Of a DNA stretch of 64,000 nt, positions 1 through 6,812 are shown piece by piece; position 1 is the first letter of the stretch, and each line of letters begins with the position of its first letter. A model generated the notes under the pieces. That model saw only the letters and a program-made list of their open reading frames with translations, had not been told where the DNA came from and did no database searches. The DNA is from a virus. The stretch covers positions 1 through 64,000 of IMG/VR virus record IMGVR_UViG_3300018432_000001; one strand, given 5' to 3'. The position numbers were made by a program, and so were the translations under genes.

Positions 1-205
1 CCGCCTGCGTCCGGTACGTGTAGGTGTCCATGGGTTTCGCCAGGCCGATCACACAGCCAGCAGGTTCGATGAACACCCCCATCTCGTCGTGGTCGTCGGT
101 GCCCGCGATCGCGATGCCGTGCAATCCCGACCCCACTTCGGTGAGCAGGATCTGGCCCGCTCGGGCGATGGTCGCATCCCCGTGCTCGGTGTGCGTCGTA
201 GCCAT
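1..205 (-). CDS. Nucleotidyltransferase, polymerase-beta superfamily (RlaP-like), N-terminal part only
   Basis: The first 68 residues are visible; the gene runs off the left edge. Residues 24-43 hold the family signature: VGSGLHG (GS at 25-26) followed by GTDDHDEMG with the acidic pair D38/D40, which in polymerase-beta nucleotidyltransferases binds the metal for nucleotide transfer. In the RlaP branch (RNA-ligase-associated polynucleotidyltransferase) this runs straight on into a GVF(I/V) strand, as here (GVFIEP). The ATG at 205 has GAAGGGA about 6 bases upstream. RlaP-type proteins are often found with RNA ligases, and this window has an RtcB at 14.5-15.7 kb. The C-terminal half cannot be judged. 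Confidence 0.75.
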   Translation of the reverse strand, partial: MATTHTEHGDATIARAGQILLTEVGSGLHGIAIAGTDDHDEMGVFIEPAGCVIGLAKPMDTYTYRTQA

Positions 206-245
206 AGTCGTCCCTTCGTTTTCGGTGTCAGCGCCCCAACGTAAT

Positions 246-274
246 GCAGGGCCCCCGCCCAGCGGAGGCCCTGC
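246..274 (-). terminator. Terminator-like hairpin after the 147-codon gene
   Basis: Inverted repeat GCAGGGCC...GGCCCTGC with an inner CGC/GCG pairing, just downstream (lower coordinates) of the gene ending at 297 and before the start of the nucleotidyltransferase. There is no U-tract, as is common for actinobacterial terminators. Confidence 0.6.
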
Positions 275-296
275 ACACGAGATGTCGATCTCGGGT

Positions 297-740
297 TTAC
301 CGCCGCTTGGTCTCCACGAAGGCCTGCGCCCGCTCCAGCAGCAGTGTGACGGCTTCAGCGTGGGTGGCGTCCGAGTGCTGGTTCCACAGCAGCGCCGCGC
401 TCAGGATGAGCCGCAGGCCCTCGTCCTCGGCCAGGACCAGGGCGAGATGGATCTTCGCTTCCCGCAGGAAGTTGGGGACCAACTCGAACGAGACGTCCTC
501 GTTGGCGGCGCCCTCGGCGAAACGCCACTTCGCCGCCTCAGCGTACGCGGCGATCCCCGCTTCGTTGGGGACGAGCTTCTTGTCCTTGACGGTGTGGATG
601 AACATGGCGCTCATGAGGGTGGCGGTCAGCGCATCCACGACGACGCCCAGCTCGGCGTCGCCGTAAGCGCCCGGATCGCGGCCGAGCGCCTTGGCCACGC
701 CGCGCAACTGCGCCAGATCCTCATCGGAATAGTTCTTCAT
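297..740 (-). CDS. Hypothetical protein, 147 aa, helical
   Basis: Not recognised. The open frame extends upstream, but the ATG at 740 (MKNYSDEDLAQL) is the likely start because the preceding residues are a low-complexity Arg/Ser shadow of the HNH gene. The product is acidic and predicted mostly helical, with no membrane segment and no cysteine cluster. It lies between the HNH gene and a hairpin, so it is probably the last gene of that transcript. Confidence 0.7.
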   Translation of the reverse strand: MKNYSDEDLAQLRGVAKALGRDPGAYGDAELGVVVDALTATLMSAMFIHTVKDKKLVPNEAGIAAYAEAAKWRFAEGAANEDVSFELVPNFLREAKIHLALVLAEDEGLRLILSAALLWNQHSDATHAEAVTLLLERAQAFVETKRR

Positions 741-771
741 AACAGCTGCTTTCTTCGGTTGCTGACGGATG

Positions 772-1344
772 TCAGGGTCGGAACGAATTGCCCAGGGCCT
801 CACGGTCGGCCGCCGGGATACGCAGGCTCGGGTGGCCGAAGACCTGCACCTTCCCCTGCAGCACTGAAAGGTCGAGGTCCCACTGATACTGGCCGCGCCA
901 CCGGAAGCGTTCCTCCGCGTTGCGGATCGCGAGGTCGACCTCGGCATCGGTCCACGAGTTGACCGCCTTCAGCTGCGCGCGCACCTGCCACATCTGGTTC
1001 TTCAGCTGCGCGAGGCCGATGTGCTGCACCTGATGGCATTCCACGCACAACGCGATCAACCGGAGCAGACGCTGCACCTTGCTGTCCCCGACCGACTCGA
1101 AATACCACAGCTCATGGCAGTCCGGCGTCCGCTGGGCCCTCGTCTGCCCGTTGCGGCTCGGTTGCCTGCAGACCTCGCAGCGCATGTCGGCCGCCTGCGC
1201 CACCGGCATGCGAAGCCGGTCCCATTCGGGACGGGACAGGATGCCGCGCAGGTTCGACCCCCACACGTTGCTAGGCAGCAGGTCGGGATAGAGCACGCCG
1301 GGCCCGATGGGGAGAACGCCGACGTTCGGACTCAGGGGTTCCAT
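772..1344 (-). CDS. HNH-endonuclease-like protein, 190 aa
   Basis: The central region (about residues 55-115) has CEVC, then CHELWYF, then LRLIALCVECHQVQH. This is the spaced Cys/His layout of HNH nucleases: two CxxC knuckles around an H-x-W strand and a final CH...QH. Such proteins nick or cut DNA and are often free-standing in phages. The ATG at 1344 is used in preference to GTG at 1350. The stop of the upstream 87-codon gene lies 3 bases before the ATG, so the two are coupled. Catalytic competence is inferred, not shown. Confidence 0.65.
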   Translation of the reverse strand: MEPLSPNVGVLPIGPGVLYPDLLPSNVWGSNLRGILSRPEWDRLRMPVAQAADMRCEVCRQPSRNGQTRAQRTPDCHELWYFESVGDSKVQRLLRLIALCVECHQVQHIGLAQLKNQMWQVRAQLKAVNSWTDAEVDLAIRNAEERFRWRGQYQWDLDLSVLQGKVQVFGHPSLRIPAADREALGNSFRP

Positions 1345-1346
1345 GG

Positions 1347-1610
1347 TCACTCGCTGTCCTCCTCGTGGACGACAAGCCGGAACCCGCCGCCGATGTCTTC
1401 GAGCTTCGCTGGTTTCAGCGGCCCGACCACGATGTAGGAGAACCCCTCTCCGCGCTCGCGATGGTCGCGGCCATGCGCGTCCACCCACTCCTGGCGGTCG
1501 AGGGGCGTGGCCACGCGCGGCACGCACGTGCAGATGTTGCAGCTGAGGAAGCCCGGGTAGTCCATCGCCGGTTCGTCCGGCTGCTCGCCGCTGTCAGAGG
1601 GAACGGTCAT
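1347..1610 (-). CDS. Hypothetical protein, 87 aa, with CNICTC motif
   Basis: Not recognised. A short CxxCxC cluster near residue 24 could bind metal; the C-terminal half is beta-rich (SYIVVGPLKPAKLEDIGGGFRLVV). It starts inside the tail of the small membrane-protein gene (17-bp overlap) and ends 3 bases before the HNH start, so it sits in the middle of a tight three-gene unit. Confidence 0.65.
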   Translation of the reverse strand: MTVPSDSGEQPDEPAMDYPGFLSCNICTCVPRVATPLDRQEWVDAHGRDHRERGEGFSYIVVGPLKPAKLEDIGGGFRLVVHEEDSE

Positions 1611-1737
1611 AGGGGTCTTCCTTCACGTAGGGAGCAGTCCGGCGCCGGAGGGCGACGATGGCCATGCCGATGAGAATGCCGACGGCGAACGCCGCCGCGA
1701 GCAGGAGAAGATTCGAAGTGTCGTACATGAGCTTCAT
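1594..1737 (-). CDS. Small single-pass membrane protein, 47 aa
   Basis: ATG at 1737 follows a GAGAGA ribosome site. Residues 8-28 (LLLLAAAFAVGILIGMAIVAL) form one transmembrane helix, followed by RRR (positive inside) and an acidic tail, so N-out/C-in is likely. The longer reading with a TTG/GTG start runs back into the hairpin and is not credible. Function unknown. Confidence 0.7.
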   Translation of the reverse strand: MKLMYDTSNLLLLAAAFAVGILIGMAIVALRRRTAPYVKEDPYDRSL

Positions 1738-1768
1738 TCTCTCTAGGGGATGTAGGGGGGATAGCAGC

Positions 1769-1800
1769 GGGGAGGTGCACCCACACGGGTGCACCTCCCC
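1769..1800 (-). terminator. Perfect 14-bp hairpin downstream of HU
   Basis: GGGGAGGTGCACCC pairs perfectly with its complement around an ACAC loop, 9 bases after the HU stop. It separates HU from the small membrane-protein gene. No T-run follows. Confidence 0.75.
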
Positions 1801-1809
1801 GTGCCGTCA

Positions 1810-2133
1810 TCAGCCTTCGGTTTTGGTTTCCCGGGCCTTGAAGGCGGCGATCACGCGGTTGCGGAAGTTGATCGCCACGCGGAACACCGGCACCGTCCGC
1901 GCGGGAACGGTCTGAGCCACCCCGGTGCGGGGGTTGCGGGCCGCACGGGCCGCACGCCGCTTCGCCTGGAAGACCCCGAAGTCCGTGAGGGCGACCTCCT
2001 CGCCGCCCATCACGGCCAACTGGATCTCCTCGATGGTGGCATTGAGGATCTTGTAGACCTCCCGTTCCCCCACTCCGGCGCGGGCAGCAACGCGTTCCGC
2101 CAGCTCCGTCTTATTCACACGCAGTTTCTTCAT
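1810..2133 (-). CDS. HU/IHF-family DNA-binding protein, 107 aa
   Basis: Histone-like protein that bends and compacts DNA as a dimer. The N-terminal helices (MKKLRVNKTELAERVAARAGVG) and the 'GGEEVALTDFGVF' beta region at about residues 44-56 match HU. The arm shows the usual RNPRTG at about 67-72 (consensus RNPxTG), then VPVFRVAINFRNRV closing the core. The length is a little above the usual 90-100 because of a short charged tail (FKARETKTEG). It is framed by a perfect hairpin downstream and an 83-base leader upstream, so it is probably its own transcript. Phages use such proteins for genome packing, replication or recombination. Confidence 0.93.
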   Translation of the reverse strand: MKKLRVNKTELAERVAARAGVGEREVYKILNATIEEIQLAVMGGEEVALTDFGVFQAKRRAARAARNPRTGVAQTVPARTVPVFRVAINFRNRVIAAFKARETKTEG

Positions 2134-2216
2134 GATATCCTTTCACCTTTCGTTCGTTCTTTTCGGTTCGGGTACAGCCATTTGGGCAGCGTCAGACTGG
2201 CCCGCACCCTATCGAT

Positions 2217-2603
2217 CTATTCATCGGGGCACGGGAATGGGATGACTTGTTGCGTGAATCGCGCAGGCCTCCCCAGCTCCGGCATCTCGACCAGATCCCC
2301 CGGACAGGAAACGGAGTAGCCATAGACGAGTTCCTCATCGCATCGGGGACACAGGAACGCGATGTGTGTCAGCGCCCAATACCCCGGCGACCAGGTGGTT
2401 TCCGCTTTCGGCCGGATGCCCTCGGTCATCTTCGACCGGACCGTCAACTTTCGGACCCGCTTGCCCGGATGCAGCATCTTCCCGTACCGCAACATCAGCG
2501 GCCCAGGAAACTCACACGCCTGGCAGGAAGGATCGATATGGAACACCGGCAGTGCAGGCTTCCATTCGCCCCAGCGAATCTCCTGTGCCTTCGGGCCCGT
2601 CAT
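2217..2603 (-). CDS. Hypothetical zinc-ribbon-like protein, 128 aa
   Basis: Not recognised. ATG at 2603 overlaps the stop of the upstream gene (ATGA), which fixes the start over the longer frame from 2630. It begins TGPKAQEIRWGEW..PVFHID, then has two CxxC pairs (CQAC, CPRC) about 60 residues apart that could form one zinc site. The first 23 residues are closely matched by the remnant at 3057-3218, so the two are paralogues. Confidence 0.65.
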   Translation of the reverse strand: MTGPKAQEIRWGEWKPALPVFHIDPSCQACEFPGPLMLRYGKMLHPGKRVRKLTVRSKMTEGIRPKAETTWSPGYWALTHIAFLCPRCDEELVYGYSVSCPGDLVEMPELGRPARFTQQVIPFPCPDE

Positions 2604-3013
2604 AGCAGAGATATGTACAGGTCCATCCACCGAGCGCTCGCGTCGCAGATCAAAAGCCGGTCAGCGACGTCCATCTCACGCATCATGGCCAGCAGGTCGT
2701 CGCTACTGGGGTTGTCACCAGCAGCGGCGATGCGATCCAACACGAGAGCGAACGACGGCCCATGCAGGATCGTGTTCTTCAGGGACGGGAGAAGCGCTGG
2801 CGGCATGTGCTTGGCGATCGACATCGCAGCGCCCATGAGCACCGCCGTCGTGTCCGGCGATTGCGAGGCCTCCCGCCCGAGGGCCGCGATGCACTCCTCG
2901 CATTTGTCTCGACAGAAGGCGAACAGCCGCATGGTCACCGTCGCGTCGGCGTTCGGTGCCCATGGAACAGGAGACGAAGCGGGAGCGGTATCGAGACCGT
3001 GAGAGTGATCCAT
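2600..3013 (-). CDS. Hypothetical protein, 137 aa
   Basis: Not recognised. Mostly helical, with CRDKCEEC at about residues 34-41. ATG at 3013 follows AAAGGGA. It is the first gene after the repeated promoter element at 3059-3082 and is coupled to the zinc-ribbon gene by ATGA, so the two form one operon. Confidence 0.65.
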   Translation of the reverse strand: MDHSHGLDTAPASSPVPWAPNADATVTMRLFAFCRDKCEECIAALGREASQSPDTTAVLMGAAMSIAKHMPPALLPSLKNTILHGPSFALVLDRIAAAGDNPSSDDLLAMMREMDVADRLLICDASARWMDLYISLL

Positions 3014-3056
3014 ATGGTCCCTTTCTGTGGCTTGAGCCGTTGTAGCTCAGCTTTGG

Positions 3057-3218
3057 TTAACGCGAATGTAACTCACGAGAAGTGTCGTCATTGCACCGCT
3101 TCTCATCTTCGATGTGCCCCGGCTGCCACGTGCTCTCCTCCAAGTGGTCGATATGGAAGATCGGGGGTGGGGGATTCCACTCATCCCAGCGAATCTCCTG
3201 GGCTCGCGGCTCGGTTAT
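3057..3218 (-). pseudogene. Truncated paralogue of the 2217-2603 gene with an ATA in place of its ATG
   Basis: The frame encodes ITEPRAQEIRWDEW..PIFHID, nearly the same as the start of the 128-aa gene, but it then diverges and stops after 53 codons inside the promoter repeat. Where the paralogue has ATGA (start overlapping the previous stop), this copy has ATAA overlapping the RidA stop. The only ordinary start in frame is TTG at 3293, deep inside ridA. It is either a decayed gene or one started at AUA. Confidence 0.5.
3059..3082 (-). promoter_or_regulatory. Repeated promoter element, copy 1
   Basis: A 24-base stretch matched at 4990-5013 with a single difference. On the minus strand it holds TACATT, a TANNNT-type -10 box, at 3065-3070, and it ends 46 bases before the ATG at 3013. 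Copy 2 ends 48 bases before its gene, and this fixed distance supports a promoter. No good -35 box is visible. Confidence 0.55.
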
Positions 3219-3625
3219 GACGTCGCCCCGGACGATCGCACCGCCAGCGCTTCGATTTCGAACACGAGGTCCGGATGGGTGAGCGCCGCGCAAACGGTTG
3301 CCCGCGCGGCGAGCGTGCTGGGGCTCATGTATCCGGCGGCGTACCCCCCATAGATCGAGTTGAACGTCGGGAAGAGAGCCGAGTCGGTCAGGTACGCCCG
3401 GATTTGGATGACCTCTCCGAGGTGGGAGTCGGCGGCTTCGAGGACGGCAACGAGGTTGTCCATCGCCTGCCGAATCTGCTCTTCGTGGCCTCGAATGATT
3501 TGCCCGGTGACGGGGCTGATGCCGACCTGTCCGGCGACGGCAATGATGCCACCGCGCTCAGCGGCTTGCGCGTACACACCAGCCGGTGCTGGTGCGTGCT
3601 TCGTGGCATGGTTGATGGTGCGCAC
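3215..3625 (-). CDS. ridA: RidA/YjgF-family enamine/imine deaminase, 136 aa
   Basis: RidA proteins hydrolyse reactive 2-aminoacrylate-type enamines; they are small cytosolic trimers. Family marks are visible: AERGGIIAVAGQVGISPVTGQI, then EEQIRQAMDNLVAVLEAAD, the RAYLTD strand with the family's substrate-contact Arg, and the C-terminal LAARATVCAALTHPDLVFEIEALA (consensus R-x-x-V..L..P...vEieavA). The GTG at 3625 gives the normal family length. It is uncommon in phage genomes, and its neighbours are a PadR-type regulator and the decayed paralogue. It could protect PLP enzymes or be a morphing of host metabolism; no partner enzyme is seen. Confidence 0.85.
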   Translation of the reverse strand: MRTINHATKHAPAPAGVYAQAAERGGIIAVAGQVGISPVTGQIIRGHEEQIRQAMDNLVAVLEAADSHLGEVIQIRAYLTDSALFPTFNSIYGGYAAGYMSPSTLAARATVCAALTHPDLVFEIEALAVRSSGATS

Positions 3626-3662
3626 GGGAGGCAACTTTCTGTAATCGTTGGACCGGGATGGC

Positions 3663-4040
3663 TCAAGCTTCGGGGGCGTCGGCTTTGCCGCGCCATTGCC
3701 GCCAGCGCCGCAGCAGCCGCCGGGATCGGCGTCGCTCACGGCGTTCGGCCTGGAGCCGGGTGGCCTCAGCGTACTTCTCGGGGCCCGTGGACGTCGTCGA
3801 GTACACCCGGCGTCGCCCCTCCGGGTAGCCCGCCGCTGGTACCCAGATGCCTTCAACCCACCCCAGCTCGTACTCCATCCGCTCCAGTGCAGGGTAGATG
3901 GAGCCAGCGCCCATCTCGGTGTGCGTGCACAGGACGTAGCCGGTCGGAGGGTCATCCAGTTCGGCCAGCGCCCGCATGATGGCATGCATCGGCTTGGTCA
4001 CCCGGAGGGGCGGGCCCGGTTGGACGTCATCGTCATTCAT
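3663..4040 (-). CDS. PadR-family winged-helix transcriptional regulator, 125 aa
   Basis: Residues about 14-95 fit PadR: helix (HAIMRALAELDD), recognition region with TEMGAGSIYPALERMEYELGWVEG (family consensus G.iYpaL.rLe..G.v), and the wing VYSTTSTGPEKY. A basic tail (RRERRRSRRLLRRWRQWR) follows and may add DNA contacts. ATG at 4040 overlaps the stop of the 301-aa gene (ATGA), so the two are co-translated. The target is unknown. Confidence 0.8.
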   Translation of the reverse strand: MNDDDVQPGPPLRVTKPMHAIMRALAELDDPPTGYVLCTHTEMGAGSIYPALERMEYELGWVEGIWVPAAGYPEGRRRVYSTTSTGPEKYAEATRLQAERRERRRSRRLLRRWRQWRGKADAPEA

Positions 4041-4942
4041 GTGAGTTCCTGCTCGCTGCCGTCGGGTTGCAGGCGCAGGCACCGCTTGCACGTTACCGCG
4101 TTGGCCGTCTGCGAGAACCTGTCGAAGGCGGCGGCGCCGCACTGCGGTACCGTCGACCACCTGCTTTTTCTGACTCCCCTGTGGACTGCTGCGGAGGTTG
4201 TGGAGCGGCGACCATAGCGCTCCATCACCAGGTTCATCACCGGACCCGTGTCCTCAGGCTCCGGTTCCGGCTCGTCGTCGAAGTGAGCGAACCGCAGCTC
4301 GGGGTTGCCGTCGGGCCCGACACCGGTACGGGCAGCGTCGATGATGGCGCGCACCTCCATGTTGGCATCGTCCCAGGCTTCGGCGGCCGACGACACCAGG
4401 TCGGCAACCCGCTGAACCTGATCGGCGATGTTGCCCAGCCGGACGCCGACCGCATCGGCCTGGACAGTGCCGACCGGCCCCTCCCAGGGCCTGCGGGCCG
4501 CCACGGCCGCGCAGAACGCGGCCACCGCATCAGCGGCAGCGTTGGCATCCACGTCCTCGGGGAGCAGCGTCAGCTTCCGGACCTGGTCGAGCGCGGCGAG
4601 ACCGTCCTTGAGCGCATCCCGTGCCATCGCAACGACGGTCTCCGGCTTCGGGAGCTCCCCGTAGTAGCCCTCGCTCTCGTCGACGAGCTCGGGATCGGCT
4701 CCGGGTCGGGCCTCCACCCGCATCCGCTTTTCGTTCAGCATGACGGTGTCGCCGACGGCAACCTTTCCCGCCGACTCGCCGTCGGCGCCCGTGTGGGCTG
4801 GGACAGCCACCCACCGCCCCTCGATGAAGGTGACGCACCGCAACCGGTCGGGGTCCGGAACGTCGGGGCCGGTGACGGTGATCGTTCGAATCGAAGCGTG
4901 ACCGCCGAGGGGGTCCGCGATCGTGGTCAGGTTCAGTTCCAT
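4037..4942 (-). CDS. Hypothetical protein, 301 aa
   Basis: Not recognised. ATG at 4942 follows GAGAG; the longer frame from 4972 is rejected. The N-terminal ~90 residues are beta-rich (LTTIADPLGGHASIRTITVTG; GRWVAVPAHTG), the middle is helical and alanine-rich, and the end has CKRCLRL. It is the first gene behind promoter copy 2 (4990-5013) and is coupled to the PadR gene, which may therefore be autoregulatory. Confidence 0.65.
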   Translation of the reverse strand: MELNLTTIADPLGGHASIRTITVTGPDVPDPDRLRCVTFIEGRWVAVPAHTGADGESAGKVAVGDTVMLNEKRMRVEARPGADPELVDESEGYYGELPKPETVVAMARDALKDGLAALDQVRKLTLLPEDVDANAAADAVAAFCAAVAARRPWEGPVGTVQADAVGVRLGNIADQVQRVADLVSSAAEAWDDANMEVRAIIDAARTGVGPDGNPELRFAHFDDEPEPEPEDTGPVMNLVMERYGRRSTTSAAVHRGVRKSRWSTVPQCGAAAFDRFSQTANAVTCKRCLRLQPDGSEQELT

Positions 4943-4989
4943 GGTGATCACTCTCTGCAATACATGAGCCACGTGGACTCAACTTTCGA

Positions 4990-5013
4990 AACGCGAATAT
5001 AACTCACGAGAAG
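4990..5013 (-). promoter_or_regulatory. Repeated promoter element, copy 2
   Basis: Same 24 bases as 3059-3082 with one change. The minus strand reads TATATT at the -10 position (4996-5001), 48 bases upstream of the ATG at 4942. Confidence 0.6.
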
Positions 5014-5020
5014 ACCTCTT

Positions 5021-5042
5021 CCCACAACCTATGTCGTAGGGG
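5021..5042 (-). terminator. Hairpin overlapping the stop of the 111-aa gene
   Basis: CCCACAAC-CTAT-GTCGTAGGG; an imperfect sibling of the hairpin at 6015-6040. The stop codon (TAG at 5031-5029) lies in its loop. Confidence 0.5.
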
Positions 5043-5364
5043 TCCCTTGGTCTGCCCAGGCCCGGATCTCTCCGTTGGGATCGATCTGTTCGAGCCAGTG
5101 GTCGTGGCGGACGACCTCGCCGCGAAGGAACTTGACGGGGCCGAGCACGTAGGTACTGACCTGAACAGCTACGCGGTACACCCCTGCGTAGAGGTCGGCA
5201 CTGGAGCCGCTGTCGGCGTCCACCGTGAATTCCAGCCGGTTGTCCGGCAGGCGCGACACCGTGTTGAACTCGGGCCGCGCCTCGTGGATGGCGCTGACGG
5301 TGTCATCGGTGATGACAGCGCCGCGCGGCGCCTCGAAAGTGATGCTGATGTGCCAGGTGGTCAT
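5029..5364 (-). CDS. Hypothetical beta-rich protein, 111 aa
   Basis: Not recognised. Starts MTTWHISITFEAPRG and alternates short strands with polar turns, as in a small ferredoxin-like or double-psi fold. It begins 2 bases after the stop of the 211-aa gene. Its last codons (..GTPTT) sit inside a hairpin, just as in the HigA-like gene upstream (..GLPTT). Confidence 0.6.
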   Translation of the reverse strand: MTTWHISITFEAPRGAVITDDTVSAIHEARPEFNTVSRLPDNRLEFTVDADSGSSADLYAGVYRVAVQVSTYVLGPVKFLRGEVVRHDHWLEQIDPNGEIRAWADQGTPTT

Positions 5365-5366
5365 CG

Positions 5367-6002
5367 TTATTTCCTCCTACGGGGTTTGAGCTGGTCGAGG
5401 TCGTAGCCTTGCTCGGCTTCGGCGGCGAGCCGCTCGATGACCTTGTCGGTCAGCTCGACGCCGCCGGAGGTTCCGTGAGATGCTGGCACCTGTTCGGCGA
5501 CCCTGTACTTGAACCAGTCGATGTCGGCCTCGTAACGCAGCATCTGGATCGCCTGCAGCTCCGCTCTTGTGAGTTCGATGTTGCTCTCCGCGACGCAGGT
5601 GGCAATCCAGCTGACGACCATACCGCCTTCGCCACAGCGATGGGTTTCTCGCATGCGTTCGGCTTCACCGTCCGGCAGGCGGTCTTCGAGCCAGTCGATG
5701 ACGTGGTCGAGCAGGAATCCGAAATCCTCCAGGACCGGCCAATCCGGCAGCGTCTGTGCGTTGCGCAGTGGGGCCGGATCGACCTCGTAGGCGACGGCGG
5801 CGCGAAGCAGCACGTGCTCGTGCCAGCGATGCACCACAACGGCGCGGTCGGCCACCATCTGCATAAGTGCCGCCGTGGCCTCCCGATAATTTCCCTCTCG
5901 CACGAGAAGGAACACCGGTTCCATAGCGGTTTCTCCCGACCATTTGGTGAGGCCGACGATTGATTGCCGCAGGGCACGTTCAAGTTCTTTCGGGCGGTCC
6001 AT
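5367..6002 (-). CDS. Hypothetical helical protein, 211 aa
   Basis: Not recognised. Long amphipathic helices (LERALRQSIVGLTKWSG; FGFLLDHVIDWLEDRLP) and a basic C-terminus (LKPRRRK). No membrane segment. The ATG at 6002 lies just after the hairpin at 6015-6040, so it opens a two-gene unit with the 111-aa gene. Confidence 0.6.
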   Translation of the reverse strand: MDRPKELERALRQSIVGLTKWSGETAMEPVFLLVREGNYREATAALMQMVADRAVVVHRWHEHVLLRAAVAYEVDPAPLRNAQTLPDWPVLEDFGFLLDHVIDWLEDRLPDGEAERMRETHRCGEGGMVVSWIATCVAESNIELTRAELQAIQMLRYEADIDWFKYRVAEQVPASHGTSGGVELTDKVIERLAAEAEQGYDLDQLKPRRRK

Positions 6003-6014
6003 GAATTCCTTCGT

Positions 6015-6040
6015 TCTTCCCGCAACCTATGTTGTGGGAA
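6015..6040 (-). terminator. Near-perfect 11-bp hairpin with CTAT loop
   Basis: CTTCCCGCAAC-CTAT-GTTGTGGGAAG, with one G-T pair. It overlaps the stop of the HigA-like gene and ends that transcript, 13 bases before the next start. Confidence 0.65.
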
Positions 6041-6299
6041 GTCCTTCGTCGGTGATGCGGTCAACGTCCGCTCGGTAGGTGTTCTCGTACCGAATCCACG
6101 AATCGGCGGGGATGCCAACGACCCGCTCCAGCCGGATTGCGGTATCGCTCGTAACCGGCGCGCTCCCGTTGAGGATTCCTTTGAGCTGTTCGAGTGTGTA
6201 CCCGAGGCGGTCGGCGACTGCCTGGTCGGACATTCCCTGATCGTCGATCCACTCCCTCAGGTATTCACCCGGAGCGACGGCGTAGTTGGTCAGAGTCAT
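6027..6299 (-). CDS. HigA-like XRE-family antitoxin, 90 aa
   Basis: Helix-turn-helix protein of the HigA/VapI type. Residues 10-75 read PGEYLREWIDDQGMSDQAVADRLG, then the recognition helix LEQLKGILNGSAPVTSDTAIRLERVVGIPADSW, matching the family's 'PGe.L.e.l...gls...lA..lgvs...i..il.G...it...A.rLe...g....W'. HigA normally neutralises an upstream HigB RNase. None is present: both neighbours are an unrelated helical protein and a 100-aa unknown. It may be a stand-alone repressor or a decoy antitoxin against host HigB. Confidence 0.82.
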   Translation of the reverse strand: MTLTNYAVAPGEYLREWIDDQGMSDQAVADRLGYTLEQLKGILNGSAPVTSDTAIRLERVVGIPADSWIRYENTYRADVDRITDEGLPTT

Positions 6300-6321
6300 G
6301 ATGTTCCTTTCGTTCCTCGAA

Positions 6322-6624
6322 CTACGTGAACTGTGCCAGCGCACGTCGGACCGGACGTCCGTGAAGGGCGGCGTCATCGAAGCTATCGAGCCGCAGGTGC
6401 CGCAGCAGCTGCTGCATGTTCTCCTTGAGCTTCGTCTCGTCGACTTCGGGGAGGGCGAGCTTGACGACGATCTCGGCGTCACTCTTGCCCGCTAGAGTCA
6501 TTGCTAGCGCTATCTTGTAGTCGCGGTGCAGCTTTCGAACCTTCGCACCGAGGTCGTTGTGCGAGCGCATGTCGCCACCCTTGGCACCTCGGTTCTGAGA
6601 GATGGCTGAAGCTTTTGCTTTCAT
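6322..6624 (-). CDS. Hypothetical basic protein, 100 aa
   Basis: Not recognised. ATG at 6624 overlaps the stop of the 62-aa gene (ATGA). Basic N-terminus (KAKASAISQNRGAKGG, KVRKLHRDYKI), then helices (ETKLKENMQQLLRHLRL). Possibly nucleic-acid binding by charge only. It lies upstream of the HigA-like gene in the same operon. Confidence 0.6.
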   Translation of the reverse strand: MKAKASAISQNRGAKGGDMRSHNDLGAKVRKLHRDYKIALAMTLAGKSDAEIVVKLALPEVDETKLKENMQQLLRHLRLDSFDDAALHGRPVRRALAQFT

Positions 6625-6809
6625 AATCCTGCTTTCCTTTCCTGTTCTTCCTTGGGCCATGAGAACCCGCGCTCGTTATCGATATGGTCGTCGGGGTGAT
6701 CGGGTTCTTCGTCGCAGAGGACTTCGACTTCGTTCTCTCCATCGAAGCACAGGTTCTCAGCGAGACACATTTCGGGAGATCCACGCCAGTCGTGAACGTC
6801 CTTGTCCAT
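6621..6809 (-). CDS. Hypothetical acidic protein, 62 aa
   Basis: Not recognised. Very acidic (EEPDHPDDHIDNE), with two cysteines. ATG at 6809 is 4 bases after the stop of the 221-aa gene and the stop overlaps the next start, so it is a coupled member of the 6.0-7.5 kb operon. Confidence 0.55.
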   Translation of the reverse strand: MDKDVHDWRGSPEMCLAENLCFDGENEVEVLCDEEPDHPDDHIDNERGFSWPKEEQERKAGL

Positions 6810-6812
6810 GAA

